Assembly: GCA_005793375.1 (NCBI GenBank)
Contig: SXSK01000104.1
Span: 1 to 45,751, forward strand
DNA from: Verrucomicrobiales bacterium
Lineage (GTDB): Bacteria; Verrucomicrobiota; Verrucomicrobiia; Limisphaerales; UBA9464
Reading direction: 5' to 3'
Length of the DNA: 45,751 nt
Positions 34,928 to 44,865 of the stretch are shown here, one piece after another. Below the pieces are notes generated by a model, which saw only the letters and a program-made list of their open reading frames with translations, did no database searches and was not told the DNA's origin. The position numbers and the translations under genes are program-made. Positions within the stretch are counted from its first letter, which is position 1, and every line of letters begins with the position of its first letter.

Positions 34928-36912
34928 AGATCAAATTCTGCTCAGCGCCTCGTTCAGTGTCTGCCGTTCGTTTCGCACCAAGAGCCATTCGAACGTCGTT
35001 TGCTCGTGTACTGGCCCTTTGCCTTGGCATGGATTGGATGGGTACTTCTGGGCGGGCGGCGACGTCGCTTCAAGTTCTGGGGCCGATGGAGTATCAGGTG
35101 ATACAGCGAGGCTCCCCTACGCAGGGCACGATTCATGTGCGCGGGATTTTGGCGACGGATGGCAAGCCGCCGGACTTGGTCGAGGTTCGCTGGGTCGGAG
35201 CGACCACACAGAGCGAATGGCAAACGGCGAGGTCTCGCGGGGGCGCATCCTTCGTTGCCGCTCTGAGTGCGCCTGCGGGTGGGTGGTACCAAGTGGAGGT
35301 GCGGGCGCGAGACGCCGATCAAGTGGTTGCTGAGGGGTCCGTGGCCCGCGTCGGTATCGGCGAAGTGTTTGTGATTTCCGGTCAGTCGAATTCCGCCAAC
35401 TACGGGGAAGAGCGGCTGAAATCCGAAAGCGGCATGGTTTCAGCATTTGATGGTCGGGGTTGGCAACTCGCGTCGGACCCTCAGCCCGGTGCCACGGGTG
35501 GTGGCGGAAGTTTCATCCCCCCTTTGGGTGATGCTCTGGCGAAACGATGGCAAGTGCCCATTGGTTTTGTGGCAACGGGAGTCGGCGCGACCAGTGTCCG
35601 CGAATGGCTGCCCACCGGGATCCAATTCACCAATCCTCCAACCCTGACAGGCAATGTCCGCCAATTGACGAGCGGTTTGTGGGAGAGCAAGGGGGATTTA
35701 TTCCAACGATTGATCGCACCCATGAAGACCCTGGGGTCTCGCGGGTTTCGCGCGGTACTTTGGCATCAAGGGGAGTCCGACGCGAACCAGACGGATACCA
35801 CACGAACTTTGGCGGGGGCACACTATCGCCGTTTCCTGGAACGGTTGATTCAGGAATCTCGCCGTGAAGCCGGTTGGGAGTTTCCTTGGATGGTGGCGTT
35901 GGTGAGCTATCACACGCCGGAGGACACGGGGTCGCCGAACATCAGGTCGGCTCAGAAATCGCTTTGGGATGACGGTATCGCCATCGAAGGGCCTGATTCG
36001 GATGCCCTGGTGGGAGATCACCGGGATGGAGGTGGAAAGGGAGTCCATTTTAGTGGCAAAGGTCAGCGGGAGCACGCGTCGCGTTGGGCCCAGAAAGTGG
36101 AGGCATGGTTGGAGTCGCAGCCTGGATATGGAATCGCCAGCCAACCGAAGGCCGCCGCGAAATCCCAGGCACCTCCAGGCAAACTTATCTTGCCCGGGTA
36201 TGAAGCCTTCAAGGTCGCCGACCGGCCAGCTTTCGTCTTCTTGCCGCCAGAGTTCATGCGCAAGCAGCCGCAGCCATGGGTATTCTATGCACCGACGCTT
36301 CCGGCCTATCCCGACGAGGCCGAACGATGGATGCACGAACAGTTTCTGGCGGCGGGCGTTGCGGTTGCCGGTGTGGATGTGGGTGAAGCCTACGGCAGCC
36401 CATCCAGCCACGTTGCCTTCGATGCGTTATACCAGGAACTGACCGAGAAACGTGGATTCGCCCGAAAGCCATGTCTCTTTGGGCGCAGTCGCGGCGGGCT
36501 GTGGGTATCCAGTTGGGCGATCGCCAATCCGTCACGAACGGCTGGTTTGATCGGCATTTATCCGGTGTATGATTTTCGGACTTATCCTGGCATCGAAAAG
36601 GCGGCGTCAGCGTATGGGCTGACGGTGGACGAACTTCGTGATCGGAATGCTGTACTGAACCCGATTGAACGTATTGGAGTGCTGGCTCAAGCCAGAGTTC
36701 CGGCAGCGTTGATCCACGGCGATGTGGATCGCGTGGTTCCGCTGACGGAAAATTCCGGGCGGTTTGTGCGGCAATACGAAGATGCCGGCGTCGGTTCGTT
36801 GGTCCAGCTGATCGTGCTTCGGGGTCAGGGGCATAGCTTCTTCGAAGGTTTTTTCCGTTCCCAGGAACTGGTCGATTTCGCGATCGCGCAGGCGCGGGCG
36901 GGGGCAAAGTGA
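34924..36912 (+). CDS. two-domain esterase: SASA (sialate O-acetylesterase-like) plus alpha/beta hydrolase
   Basis: The ATG at 34924 overlaps the stop of the propeller gene. The 662 residues hold an N-terminal SASA/SGNH domain: the serine is in VFVISGQSNSANYGEE, the conserved block is LWHQGESDAN and the His is in GVHFSGKGQ. It is preceded by an Ig-like domain near residues 60-130. A linker with Pro/Ala/Lys leads to an alpha/beta-hydrolase domain with nucleophile GRSRGG, acid in HGDVDRVVP and His in RGQGHSFF. Both domains look catalytically complete. This combination would allow two ester bonds of a polysaccharide to be cut by one exported enzyme. Confidence 0.85.
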   Translation: MKIKFCSAPRSVSAVRFAPRAIRTSFARVLALCLGMDWMGTSGRAATSLQVLGPMEYQVIQRGSPTQGTIHVRGILATDGKPPDLVEVRWVGATTQSEWQTARSRGGASFVAALSAPAGGWYQVEVRARDADQVVAEGSVARVGIGEVFVISGQSNSANYGEERLKSESGMVSAFDGRGWQLASDPQPGATGGGGSFIPPLGDALAKRWQVPIGFVATGVGATSVREWLPTGIQFTNPPTLTGNVRQLTSGLWESKGDLFQRLIAPMKTLGSRGFRAVLWHQGESDANQTDTTRTLAGAHYRRFLERLIQESRREAGWEFPWMVALVSYHTPEDTGSPNIRSAQKSLWDDGIAIEGPDSDALVGDHRDGGGKGVHFSGKGQREHASRWAQKVEAWLESQPGYGIASQPKAAAKSQAPPGKLILPGYEAFKVADRPAFVFLPPEFMRKQPQPWVFYAPTLPAYPDEAERWMHEQFLAAGVAVAGVDVGEAYGSPSSHVAFDALYQELTEKRGFARKPCLFGRSRGGLWVSSWAIANPSRTAGLIGIYPVYDFRTYPGIEKAASAYGLTVDELRDRNAVLNPIERIGVLAQARVPAALIHGDVDRVVPLTENSGRFVRQYEDAGVGSLVQLIVLRGQGHSFFEGFFRSQELVDFAIAQARAGAK

Positions 36913-36957
36913 TTTCGGTGCAGAAGACGACAGGGTGAGCTCAAATCTGGCGGCAGT

Positions 36958-36975
36958 GTTACAATTTGCTGACAT
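36958..36975 (+). promoter_or_regulatory. weak Pho-box-like repeat upstream of the phosphate operon
   Basis: GTTACAA (36958) and CTGACAT (36969) are spaced with the 11-base period of Pho boxes; the second matches CTGTCAT at six of seven positions, the first only at three. It lies 45 bases before the first DUF47 gene of a phosphate transport operon. Confidence 0.2.
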
Positions 36976-37019
36976 TTCCTGGTTCTCAGTGGCTGAGTTT
37001 TCTGCGAGAACTCGGTTCG

Positions 37020-37655
37020 ATGTTTTCACTGCAACGTTTTTTTGGGACTAAAGATGTCTTCATCGATCTGCTGGAGCAGAGCGCCAATGAAGCACGCAAA
37101 AGCGTCCAGGCGTTGAACCGTGTCCTGACCCAGCCGGATCGCCATCCGAGCCTCGAAGAATTTCGGCGCACGAAGGAAACCGATAAACAGATTACGGAGC
37201 AAATTGGTGAAGCCTTAGTGAAGACGTTCGTTACGACCCTCGAGCGGGAGGACATCGAGGTGTTGAGCGCATCCCTTTACAAGATTCCTAAGACCGTCGA
37301 GAAATTTGCGGAGCGATTCCTCATCAGTGCTCCATTGGTCCGAGGAACAGACTTTACCAAGCAGGTGGCATTGTTGGATGGCGCGACCAACCAAGTGGTT
37401 GCCATGGTGCAACTGCTTCGGGATCTCGGAGCGGGTCGCCTGGACCAGGCCAAGGAGATGAACATCGCACTCCAAACCATCGAGGGCGATGCGGATAAGC
37501 TGATTCTGGACGTGTTGCGGGACTTGTACTCTGGACGGCACGATGCCACCAAAGTGATGGCCATGAAAGATCTCTACGAACTGATCGAAAAGGTCATCGA
37601 TCAATGTCGCGATGCTGGAAATGTTGTGACGCATATCGTGCTCAAGAATTCCTGA
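37020..37655 (+). CDS. DUF47 (PhoU-like) phosphate transport regulator, copy 1
   Basis: The 211-residue all-helical protein from the ATG at 37020 starts MFSLQRFFGTKDVFIDLLEQSANEA, the usual opening of DUF47 proteins, and has the segments EREDIEVLSASLYKIPKTVEKFAERF and DLYELIEKVIDQCRDAGNVVTHIVLKNS. DUF47 proteins sit next to PiT permeases and are thought to control their activity, as PhoU does with Pst. The frame is open to 36966, but the start at 37020 is better. Confidence 0.88.
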   Translation: MFSLQRFFGTKDVFIDLLEQSANEARKSVQALNRVLTQPDRHPSLEEFRRTKETDKQITEQIGEALVKTFVTTLEREDIEVLSASLYKIPKTVEKFAERFLISAPLVRGTDFTKQVALLDGATNQVVAMVQLLRDLGAGRLDQAKEMNIALQTIEGDADKLILDVLRDLYSGRHDATKVMAMKDLYELIEKVIDQCRDAGNVVTHIVLKNS

Positions 37656-37680
37656 ACGGACCATCGGGTTTTTGAGATTT

Positions 37681-38310
37681 ATGATTTCCTTCCAACGACT
37701 TCTGGGGCGCGAAAGCGAGTTCTTTGGCCTGTTAGAGGCCAGTGCTGAGCAAGGGGCGTGTGCCGTGGCCGCGCTCAAGAGCATTACATCCTTCGATCGA
37801 CAAGCCCCTCCTGAGTTGGATGACTTCGTTGCGGCGCGTCGACGGGACAAGGAAGTGACGAATGAATTGACCAAACTGCTGATCCACACGTTCGTGACGC
37901 CGATTGAGCGGGAGGACCTGGAGTCGTTGGCCGACCGACTCTACAAGATTCCCAAGGTGGTTGAGAAGTTTGCGGAACGGTATCAATTGGTCTGGGAACA
38001 TGTTCGGGATGTTGAATTTACGGCCCAGGTAGTGCTGCTCGAAGAAGCCATGGATTTGGTCCGCGAAATGATTCGGGGATTGCGGGCTGCCGATTTCTCC
38101 GGGATCAAAACCAGTCAGAAGAGGCTCCAGGCATTGGAGCGTCGAGCGGATGACGTACTCCTCGACAAGATTCGACGGCTCTACGATCCCGGATTTCCTG
38201 CCCTCAAGGCGGTCATCCTTCGGGATCTGTTCGATCTGATCGAAAAGGCCATCGATCGTTGCCGTGATGTCGGCAATGTCGTCTCTCAAATTTTGCTTAA
38301 GAACACCTAA
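37681..38310 (+). CDS. DUF47 (PhoU-like) phosphate transport regulator, copy 2
   Basis: This 209-residue paralogue of the preceding gene shares its architecture and key stretches (MISFQRLLGRESEFFGLLEASAEQ; EREDLESLADRLYKIPKVVEKFAERY; DLFDLIEKAIDRCRDVGNVVSQILLKNT). The two copies have diverged clearly, so they are an old duplication and could form a heterodimer. It lies 9 bases before the permease gene. Confidence 0.88.
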   Translation: MISFQRLLGRESEFFGLLEASAEQGACAVAALKSITSFDRQAPPELDDFVAARRRDKEVTNELTKLLIHTFVTPIEREDLESLADRLYKIPKVVEKFAERYQLVWEHVRDVEFTAQVVLLEEAMDLVREMIRGLRAADFSGIKTSQKRLQALERRADDVLLDKIRRLYDPGFPALKAVILRDLFDLIEKAIDRCRDVGNVVSQILLKNT

Positions 38311-38319
38311 GGCAGCTGC

Positions 38320-39714
38320 ATGGAACTGATTCTTGTTTTTGTCGTGATTCTGGTGGCGTTGATTTTCACCTACACCAATGGATTTCATGACACCGCCAAC
38401 GCCATAGCGACGGTGGTGGGCACAAAAGTCCTCACACCGAGACAGGCCATCCTGTTGGCTGCCGTCACCAACCTTTTTGGTTCATTCTTTGGGTTGGCGG
38501 TCGCAAAAACTATTTCCTCCGGGTTGGTAGAGCCGAGTTTCGTCACTCAGGGAGTTCTGGTTTGCGCCTTGGTTTCGGCGATTTTTTGGAACTTGCTCAC
38601 CTGGTGGTTTGGGTTGCCATCGAGTTCGAGTCACGCCTTGGTGGGAAGTCTTGTTGGAGCGGCGCTGGCGTCTGCGGTTAGCATGAACGCGGTCAAACCT
38701 CTCATGGACAAGCAAGGCAATCCCGCTTCCGTATGGTCCTCCATCAAGTGGAAAGAGCAGAAGGTTAAACTGGAGCAGACACTCGTGCCCATGACCCCCG
38801 AGATCTCCGATGCCTTAGGGGATCGACTCCGGACCAATGGCACTCATTTCATCAAATTGGGGACGAGTTCGGTACCTGTGGTGGTGTTCTCTGGTCGTGC
38901 CCAAATGACGGTCGAGAAGGCCAAGCAGGAGAAAGGTGGGCTATTTTACAAAGTGGTCATCCCCATGGTAACGTCGCCTCTTTGCGGATTTCTTGGAGGC
39001 TTGGTGGTCATGGGACTCTTGTACTTTGGCCTGCGAGGGTGGCGACCAGTCACGGTGAACCGGGTATTTGGTAAATTGCAATTGGCCAGTTCGGCTTACA
39101 TGGGATTCAGCCATGGCATGAATGACGCCACCAAATGCATGGGGATCATTACGCTGGCGTTGGTGGCAGCGACCAAGGGCGGTCTTTTTGAAGGACTACC
39201 GGATTGGGCGCTATTCCTCAAAACGCCCGAGGGAACGGATCCGATTAAACTGAATCTCGGCGATCATCTGGTGGAGTGGCTGCCAGGGCCGCTTCAGTTT
39301 GGATACATGCCGGTGCCAGCGGACATCAAGAGTCAGGGTGTGCCCAACTGGGTGGTCGTGGTGTGCGCGTTGACCATGGCATTGGGAACTGCGGCGGGTG
39401 GGTGGCGGATCATCCGGACCCTTGGTCACAAGATGGTCAAGCTACAGCCGGTTCATGGGTTCGCCGCGGAGACCACCGCCGCCACCGTTCTCGCCATCAC
39501 TGGCACACTCGGAATGCCCGTATCGACCACCCACGCTATCACAACCTCCATCATGGGTGTGGGCTGCGCCAAGCGATTCAGTGCACTGAAGCTAAAGGTG
39601 GTGGAGCGGATTCTTTGGGCTTGGGTACTGACTATTCCTTCGACCGCGGGCGTTGCCTTTGGCTTGGTTTGGGGGTTGAGCCAACTTGGATTTTTAAAAT
39701 TCGGAAGTCCGTGA
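38320..39714 (+). CDS. PiT-family inorganic phosphate permease
   Basis: The 464-residue protein has 10 or more transmembrane helices and both PiT signature motifs: FTYTNGFHDTANAIATVVGT near the N-terminus, and FSHGMNDATKCMGIITLALVA in the second half. The central cytoplasmic loop of about 90 residues (SSIKWKEQKVKLEQTLVP...EKAKQEKGGLFYKVV) is larger than in short bacterial PiTs. It transports phosphate with a cation, probably under control of the two DUF47 proteins encoded just upstream. Confidence 0.93.
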   Translation: MELILVFVVILVALIFTYTNGFHDTANAIATVVGTKVLTPRQAILLAAVTNLFGSFFGLAVAKTISSGLVEPSFVTQGVLVCALVSAIFWNLLTWWFGLPSSSSHALVGSLVGAALASAVSMNAVKPLMDKQGNPASVWSSIKWKEQKVKLEQTLVPMTPEISDALGDRLRTNGTHFIKLGTSSVPVVVFSGRAQMTVEKAKQEKGGLFYKVVIPMVTSPLCGFLGGLVVMGLLYFGLRGWRPVTVNRVFGKLQLASSAYMGFSHGMNDATKCMGIITLALVAATKGGLFEGLPDWALFLKTPEGTDPIKLNLGDHLVEWLPGPLQFGYMPVPADIKSQGVPNWVVVVCALTMALGTAAGGWRIIRTLGHKMVKLQPVHGFAAETTAATVLAITGTLGMPVSTTHAITTSIMGVGCAKRFSALKLKVVERILWAWVLTIPSTAGVAFGLVWGLSQLGFLKFGSP

Positions 39715-39816
39715 GTTCAAAGCCTAGACGCAGAGGCAGTGGAAGCGCGTTAAAACAAAGGTAGATTCTCCACTTGAACCAGAAGCAGGTTCGGGGCGTC
39801 CTTTGCGGAGTTCATC

Positions 39817-42579
39817 ATGGCTGCCACTCAAATACTCAGGAATCTCGTTGCCGGAATCTGCCTGGTGTCCGCTAGGCTCATGGCGGACATTCATCCGCCC
39901 ACCTTGGTCTTGCCGCGCACGGTGGATGCCGGAGAACAACTCTTAAGCGCACTCGCTTGCGCGGATTGTCATCAGGCGTCCCCCGGCGCCCAAGTTCGAC
40001 TGATGCCTCGCACTGGGCCGCGTTTGGGCGCTGATGGGCCTCGATTGACGTCACAGTTCCTTCGACAGTGGCTCCAGAATCCCCAAGCAATCAAGCCGGG
40101 GACGAGCATGCCGGATTCATTGCATGGATTGCCGGTGGTTGAGCGGGCTGATGCGATTGAGGATCTCACTCATTTCCTCATGGCTGCCCAGGGAGCCAAT
40201 ACCAACAGTGCTGTCGCTGCGGATCCCTTCAAGATCGCCCAGGGACGAAAGTTATATCACGAAATAGGCTGCGTGGCGTGTCACTCGCCGGTGGATGATC
40301 GTGACGGGGTGTCAGCTTCTGAGGCGGCCCGATTGAGGCAGATGTCGGTTCCTCTGGGTGATTTATCACGCAAAATGAGCGTTCCTGCCCTGGCGCAGTT
40401 CCTACGCGATCCACTAAAGTCGCGACCGAATGGTCGGATGCCGTCCTTTAACCTGACACCGCGAGACGCTGAAGCCATCGCCATGTATCTGCTACGAGCG
40501 CAGGCGATCGGTCTGGAGGATCCCTCCAAGGCGCAAAAGTTTCCTGGCGTTCGGTACCAATATTTCGAAGCCAACCTCCGAGACGAGGCTGACTTCGATA
40601 AGGTGGTGCCGACCATTTCTGGAGTCCTGGACGACTTCCGCCTGAAGCCGCGCAGTCGCGAAGATGAGGTCGGCTACCGGTTTACAGGGTTCATCCGGGT
40701 GACCGAGCCTGGCGAGTACACCCTTTATACTCGATCGGACGATGGTTCGCGCCTTCGAATTGGTTCGCAACTAGTGGTGGACAACTGGGGAGAACATGGA
40801 ACGGCGGAAAAGAGTGGCGGTTTGGTTTTAGCAGCTGGAGACCATGCATTTCAGCTCACCTGGTATAATGGAGGTGGTGAATCCTCCTTGGAAGTGCTGT
40901 GGCAAGGCCCTGGAATTGCCAAGCAGCGTCTTCCGAAATCAGCGTTGTTCCAGATGAGCGCGCCCATGGAACCATTGGGAGGAGAAAACTTCACTCTAGA
41001 TGCGACTCGAACTTCTCGTGGTCGCGAACGATTTGCCTCAGTCGGTTGTGCTTCCTGTCATGAAGTGCGGGATAGCACCGGTTTGGTTGCCTCCCGGTGG
41101 ACAGGTAAACCGCTCAACGATTTGAAGGGGCAAGCGGACCAAGGTTGTTTGGCGACAAGCGTGAAAGCGGGTCTTCCGAAATACGCATTGAGTCCCGAAC
41201 AACGGTTGGCCTTGCAAGAGACACTGCGACGTGTTGAACAACTCTCCCAACTGCTCGAACCCGCCCAGCAAATCGACCACACTTTGGCACGCTTGAATTG
41301 TCTTGCCTGCCATTCTAGAGATTCGATGGGTGGACCAGAAATCACCGGCAAATCGCCGTGGTTTGCCGTGGTGGGTGACGCCGATCTGGGTGACGAAGGC
41401 CGCATCCCGCCTCACCTGACCCAGGTCGGTGGCAAACTGAATTCCAATTGGCTGACCAACGTACTCCAACGAGGTGTCAAGACTCGCCCCTATATGGCGA
41501 CCAAAATGCCCGTTTTTGGGAACGCCAATGTGGGAGCGCTCCCTGCGCTTCTTGAGAAAGTCGATGCCACACAGCCCGCCCCGGTGGATCCAACATTTTC
41601 CAACCGCGACGTGAAAGCGGGCTGGAAGTTGGTTGGGGCGGAAGGTCTCTCCTGCATCGCCTGCCACACCTTTGGTCGGCACAAGTCATTGGGTATCCCT
41701 GCCATGGATCTGACCCAGATGCACCAGCGCCTCCGCAGCGATTGGTTTCAAAAGTACTTGGTGGATCCTGCAGCGCTCCGTCCTGGGACGCGCATGCCCA
41801 CCTTCTGGCCGGAAGGCCGCGCGGTCAATCGGGACATTCTCAATGGCGAGACTGCGGCACAAATCCAGGCCATCTGGGCGTTTCTATCTCGCGGGGCAAA
41901 GGCGGATGTCCCCGCGGGGCTGATTCGGGCGAGCAAAGAAATCGTCGTGGGCAAGGAGCCCGTCATCTACCGCAACTTCATCGAAGGCGCCGGTTCGCGC
42001 GCCATTGGCGTGGGTTATCCCGAGCGAACCCATCTGGCTTTTGATGCCAATGACCTGCGGTTGGCATTGATTTGGCAGGGATCCTTCATCGATATGGCCC
42101 GCCATAGCACGGATCGCGGTGTGGGATTCGAGCCTCCGCTCGGGGATCATATTTACAAACTCCCTGTGGGACCCTCGTTTGCGGTGTTGAACCTTCCGGA
42201 CGCACCGTGGCCCACCGAATCTGCCAAGGCAATGGGTGGGAAATTCTTGGGTTACACGCTCGATGCCAAACGGCGTCCGGTATTCCACTATCGACTCGGA
42301 GATGTCTTAATCGAAGATTTGCCCGAGCCTAAAGCCGCCGAATTTGAGGTTTCCCTGCAACGCACCATTACCCTCAAGGGCAGTCACCCTGGCACCCTTT
42401 ATTTTCGAGCCGCTGTGGGCGACATCAAGCCTCGGCCGGGTGGGGGGTGGTTGGTCGACGGTGAGGTGAAATTGTCCATTCGCGGTGGTGCAACGCCCCA
42501 GTTGGTTGGCAAGGAACTTCGAGTGCCGATCTTATTCCGGGAAAATCAGGCCGTCTTGATCGAGGAATTTGTCTGGTGA
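39817..42579 (+). CDS. five-haem c-type cytochrome with embedded PA14 domain
   Basis: The 920-residue exported protein has five CxxCH haem sites: CADCH (residue 48), CVACH (152), CASCH (411), CLACH (495) and CIACH (613). A PA14 domain sits between haems two and three at about 285-370 ([35 protein letters not shown]...[18 protein letters not shown]), a module that often binds carbohydrate. The C-terminal 250 residues are beta-rich and not recognised ([21 protein letters not shown]). A signal segment opens the protein. Members of this type occur in PVC bacteria, with unknown electron partners. Its stop overlaps the start of the secreted propeller gene. Confidence 0.88.
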   Translation: MAATQILRNLVAGICLVSARLMADIHPPTLVLPRTVDAGEQLLSALACADCHQASPGAQVRLMPRTGPRLGADGPRLTSQFLRQWLQNPQAIKPGTSMPDSLHGLPVVERADAIEDLTHFLMAAQGANTNSAVAADPFKIAQGRKLYHEIGCVACHSPVDDRDGVSASEAARLRQMSVPLGDLSRKMSVPALAQFLRDPLKSRPNGRMPSFNLTPRDAEAIAMYLLRAQAIGLEDPSKAQKFPGVRYQYFEANLRDEADFDKVVPTISGVLDDFRLKPRSREDEVGYRFTGFIRVTEPGEYTLYTRSDDGSRLRIGSQLVVDNWGEHGTAEKSGGLVLAAGDHAFQLTWYNGGGESSLEVLWQGPGIAKQRLPKSALFQMSAPMEPLGGENFTLDATRTSRGRERFASVGCASCHEVRDSTGLVASRWTGKPLNDLKGQADQGCLATSVKAGLPKYALSPEQRLALQETLRRVEQLSQLLEPAQQIDHTLARLNCLACHSRDSMGGPEITGKSPWFAVVGDADLGDEGRIPPHLTQVGGKLNSNWLTNVLQRGVKTRPYMATKMPVFGNANVGALPALLEKVDATQPAPVDPTFSNRDVKAGWKLVGAEGLSCIACHTFGRHKSLGIPAMDLTQMHQRLRSDWFQKYLVDPAALRPGTRMPTFWPEGRAVNRDILNGETAAQIQAIWAFLSRGAKADVPAGLIRASKEIVVGKEPVIYRNFIEGAGSRAIGVGYPERTHLAFDANDLRLALIWQGSFIDMARHSTDRGVGFEPPLGDHIYKLPVGPSFAVLNLPDAPWPTESAKAMGGKFLGYTLDAKRRPVFHYRLGDVLIEDLPEPKAAEFEVSLQRTITLKGSHPGTLYFRAAVGDIKPRPGGGWLVDGEVKLSIRGGATPQLVGKELRVPILFRENQAVLIEEFVW

Positions 42580-44180
42580 AGAAGCCTGTGGCTACTGCAA
42601 ACATGAACACGATCTCAACCCGAAAGCACTTAATGAAACTTTGGAGCGCACATCCAATTTCGGCGAGTCCGACAACTCGGAAGGCAGTGGCGGCTGTCGG
42701 CCTAACATTGCAAGTCGCGTTGGCGCTCGCGATGGGATCCATGGCGACAGCCTCGATACGTGCCGCCAGTGCGGACGACGAGGCCGCCTATTATCCCATG
42801 GTCACGATTCCCATACCTCAGGGCGTCGTGCTTGAAGCGGGTGGGATCCAGGTGATGCCCGACCAGCGGGTGGCGGTGAGCACCCGTTTAGGCGATATTT
42901 ATTTGGTCGAAGGCGCCTTCCAGAATCCACCATCCAACGTCAAGTTTCATCATTATGCTCGCGGATTGCATGAAGTGTTGGGGCTGACGACCCGAGGTGA
43001 CGGGTGGCTCTACGCAACGCAACGGGGTGAACTCACTCGCATGAAGGATGTCGATGGTGATTTGCGAGCCGACCTGTTTGAGACCGTGAACGACAGTTGG
43101 GGAATCACTGGCGACTATCACGAGTATGCGTTTGGTTCGAAATTGGATCCCGACGGCAATATTTGGGTGGTGCTTTGCCTGACGGGCTCCTTCAGCAGTG
43201 AAATTGATTACCGAGGTTGGTGTTTGCGAATAACGCCCGAAGGCATGGCGATTCCAACGTGCAGCGGCATCCGGTCGCCAGGCGGGATCGGCACCAACTC
43301 GTTGGGAGATATGTTTTACACGGACAACCAAGGTCCCTGGAATGGGTCCTGTGGGTTGAAACATTTGAAGCCGGGTACGTTCATGGGCCATCCGGGTGGC
43401 AACAAATGGTTTGGCCTGGCACCGAATCTCGGCAAACCGAGTGCCGAGCCGGTGAGCAACAGTCGTTGGCATATTGAAGCCAAGAGGATCCCGGAGTATT
43501 TGCCCGCTGCAGTAATCTTCCCCTACAACAAAATGGGTCAGAGTGCTTCCGGGATCGCCACTGACGGAACCAGCGGAAAATTTGGCCCATTCGCCAATCA
43601 ATTATTCGTCGGTGACCAGACCCAAAGCACCGTGATGCGAGTCTACCTCGAGAAGGTGAACGACCGTTACCAGGGCGCTTGTTTCCCATTCCGAGAGGGA
43701 TTTGCGTCCGGATGTTTAAGTGTGGAGATGATGCCCGACGGGTCGATGTTTGTCGGGGGTACGGACCGGGGATGGGGAGCTCGCGGTGGAAAACCCTTCG
43801 CGTTACAGCGGTTGCTCTGGAACGGCCGGGTACCATTTGAGATTCACGAGATGCGTGCGCGTTCCGATGGTTTTGAACTCACGTTTACTCAGCCTGTCGA
43901 TGCGGCAACCGTCGCGGATGTCGCCTCGTACAAACTCTCCACCTATACCTATCTCTACCGCGCGGAGTATGGGAGTCCGGAAGTGGATGCCACGAAGCCC
44001 GTTATCCGGTTGGCGGTCGTCGGGGCGGACGGCAAGAGTGTTCGAATCGTGGTGGATGGGCTTCAGGAAGGTCACATCCATGAGTTGCATCTGCCTGGGG
44101 TGCGTTCGACCCAAGGCAAGCCCTTGCTACACGCGGTGGGGTATTACACGATGAATCAAATTCCCAGCGGCACACGCTAG
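42576..44180 (+). CDS. secreted propeller-type protein (DUF7133/glucose-sorbosone-like)
   Basis: The GTG start overlaps the stop of the cytochrome gene (GTGA). The frame has a long N-terminal segment; a signal-like helix appears at about residues 38-62 ([18 protein letters not shown]), so an internal ATG may be the true start. The body reads as a beta-propeller ([89 protein letters not shown]), and the end has an Ig-like domain. It is usually annotated as a glucose-sorbosone dehydrogenase relative or DUF7133; catalytic residues cannot be assigned. Coupling to the cytochrome suggests an oxidation system. Confidence 0.8.
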   Translation: MKKPVATANMNTISTRKHLMKLWSAHPISASPTTRKAVAAVGLTLQVALALAMGSMATASIRAASADDEAAYYPMVTIPIPQGVVLEAGGIQVMPDQRVAVSTRLGDIYLVEGAFQNPPSNVKFHHYARGLHEVLGLTTRGDGWLYATQRGELTRMKDVDGDLRADLFETVNDSWGITGDYHEYAFGSKLDPDGNIWVVLCLTGSFSSEIDYRGWCLRITPEGMAIPTCSGIRSPGGIGTNSLGDMFYTDNQGPWNGSCGLKHLKPGTFMGHPGGNKWFGLAPNLGKPSAEPVSNSRWHIEAKRIPEYLPAAVIFPYNKMGQSASGIATDGTSGKFGPFANQLFVGDQTQSTVMRVYLEKVNDRYQGACFPFREGFASGCLSVEMMPDGSMFVGGTDRGWGARGGKPFALQRLLWNGRVPFEIHEMRARSDGFELTFTQPVDAATVADVASYKLSTYTYLYRAEYGSPEVDATKPVIRLAVVGADGKSVRIVVDGLQEGHIHELHLPGVRSTQGKPLLHAVGYYTMNQIPSGTR

Positions 44181-44188
44181 GTTTGGCC

Positions 44189-44839
44189 ATGCGACCTGCT
44201 GCTCCCATGCAATACCGTATCGTGCTTACCGGCGGGCCCGGTGGTGGAAAGACCACGGCGGCGGATTTGTTTCGACGCGAAATCGGTGACCGAGTGGTGA
44301 TCGTTCCTGAAACCGCGACGATTCTGTTTCAGGGTGGGTTTCCCCGATCTAAGGATCCCAAGGCGTTGAAATATGCGCAGACGGCCATTTACCAAGTGCA
44401 ACGCCGTTTGGAGGACGTTCAGGCCGCCCTTTTTCCCGGTCGAACCCTGCTCTGCGATCGAGGCACAGTCGACGGAGCCGTCTATTGGCCAGGGCCTCCA
44501 CAGGAATACTTCAGATCTGTCGGCTCATCTCTCGAGACAGAACTCGCGCGTTATGATGCGGTCATTTTCTTTGAGACGGCGGCGTTGGGCGGTGTATCCA
44601 TAGAAGGGGGGAATCCGGTCCGCAATGAGACCATGGACGAGGCTGTTGATCTGGATACGCGGTTGCGGGCCATTTGGTCTAAGCACCCTCGCTTTATCCT
44701 GGTCCCGCACAATCCGTCGTTTTTTAAGAAGATCAGTTTTGGACTGGCAGCACTGGAAGGGCTCGTGGCCCAGTTGAATGGAAGTAAACCGACAAAGGCT
44801 GCCAGGACACCGGTTCGCCGTGGCGGGCGGAAACCGTAG
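44189..44839 (+). CDS. AAA-domain ATPase/kinase-like protein
   Basis: The 216-residue protein has a P-loop GGPGGGKTT at residues 15-23, with VPETATILFQGGFPR and LCDRGTVDGAVYWPG as the second nucleotide-contacting and Walker-B-like elements. This is the AAA_28 group, whose members resemble nucleoside kinases and NadR. The function is unknown; substrates could be a nucleotide or phosphoinositide-like alcohol. A second ATG at 44207 would place the P-loop even closer to the N-terminus. The Arg/Lys-rich C-terminus is not conserved-looking. Confidence 0.82.
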   Translation: MRPAAPMQYRIVLTGGPGGGKTTAADLFRREIGDRVVIVPETATILFQGGFPRSKDPKALKYAQTAIYQVQRRLEDVQAALFPGRTLLCDRGTVDGAVYWPGPPQEYFRSVGSSLETELARYDAVIFFETAALGGVSIEGGNPVRNETMDEAVDLDTRLRAIWSKHPRFILVPHNPSFFKKISFGLAALEGLVAQLNGSKPTKAARTPVRRGGRKP

Positions 44840-44856
44840 CGTTCGTTGAGAAACGC
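44839..44856. other. small stem-loop between convergent genes
   Basis: GCGTT (44839-44843) pairs with AACGC (44852-44856) around eight bases, right at the end of the ATPase gene and ten bases before the end of the convergent gene. No T-run follows; it may act as a weak terminator for either gene. Confidence 0.25.
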
Positions 44857-44865
44857 GATCGAGCG

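Noticed and set aside
39776-39792. GAACC/GGTTC stem upstream of the multihaem cytochrome
   Set aside because: Five pairs only, no T-run; expected by chance at this density.
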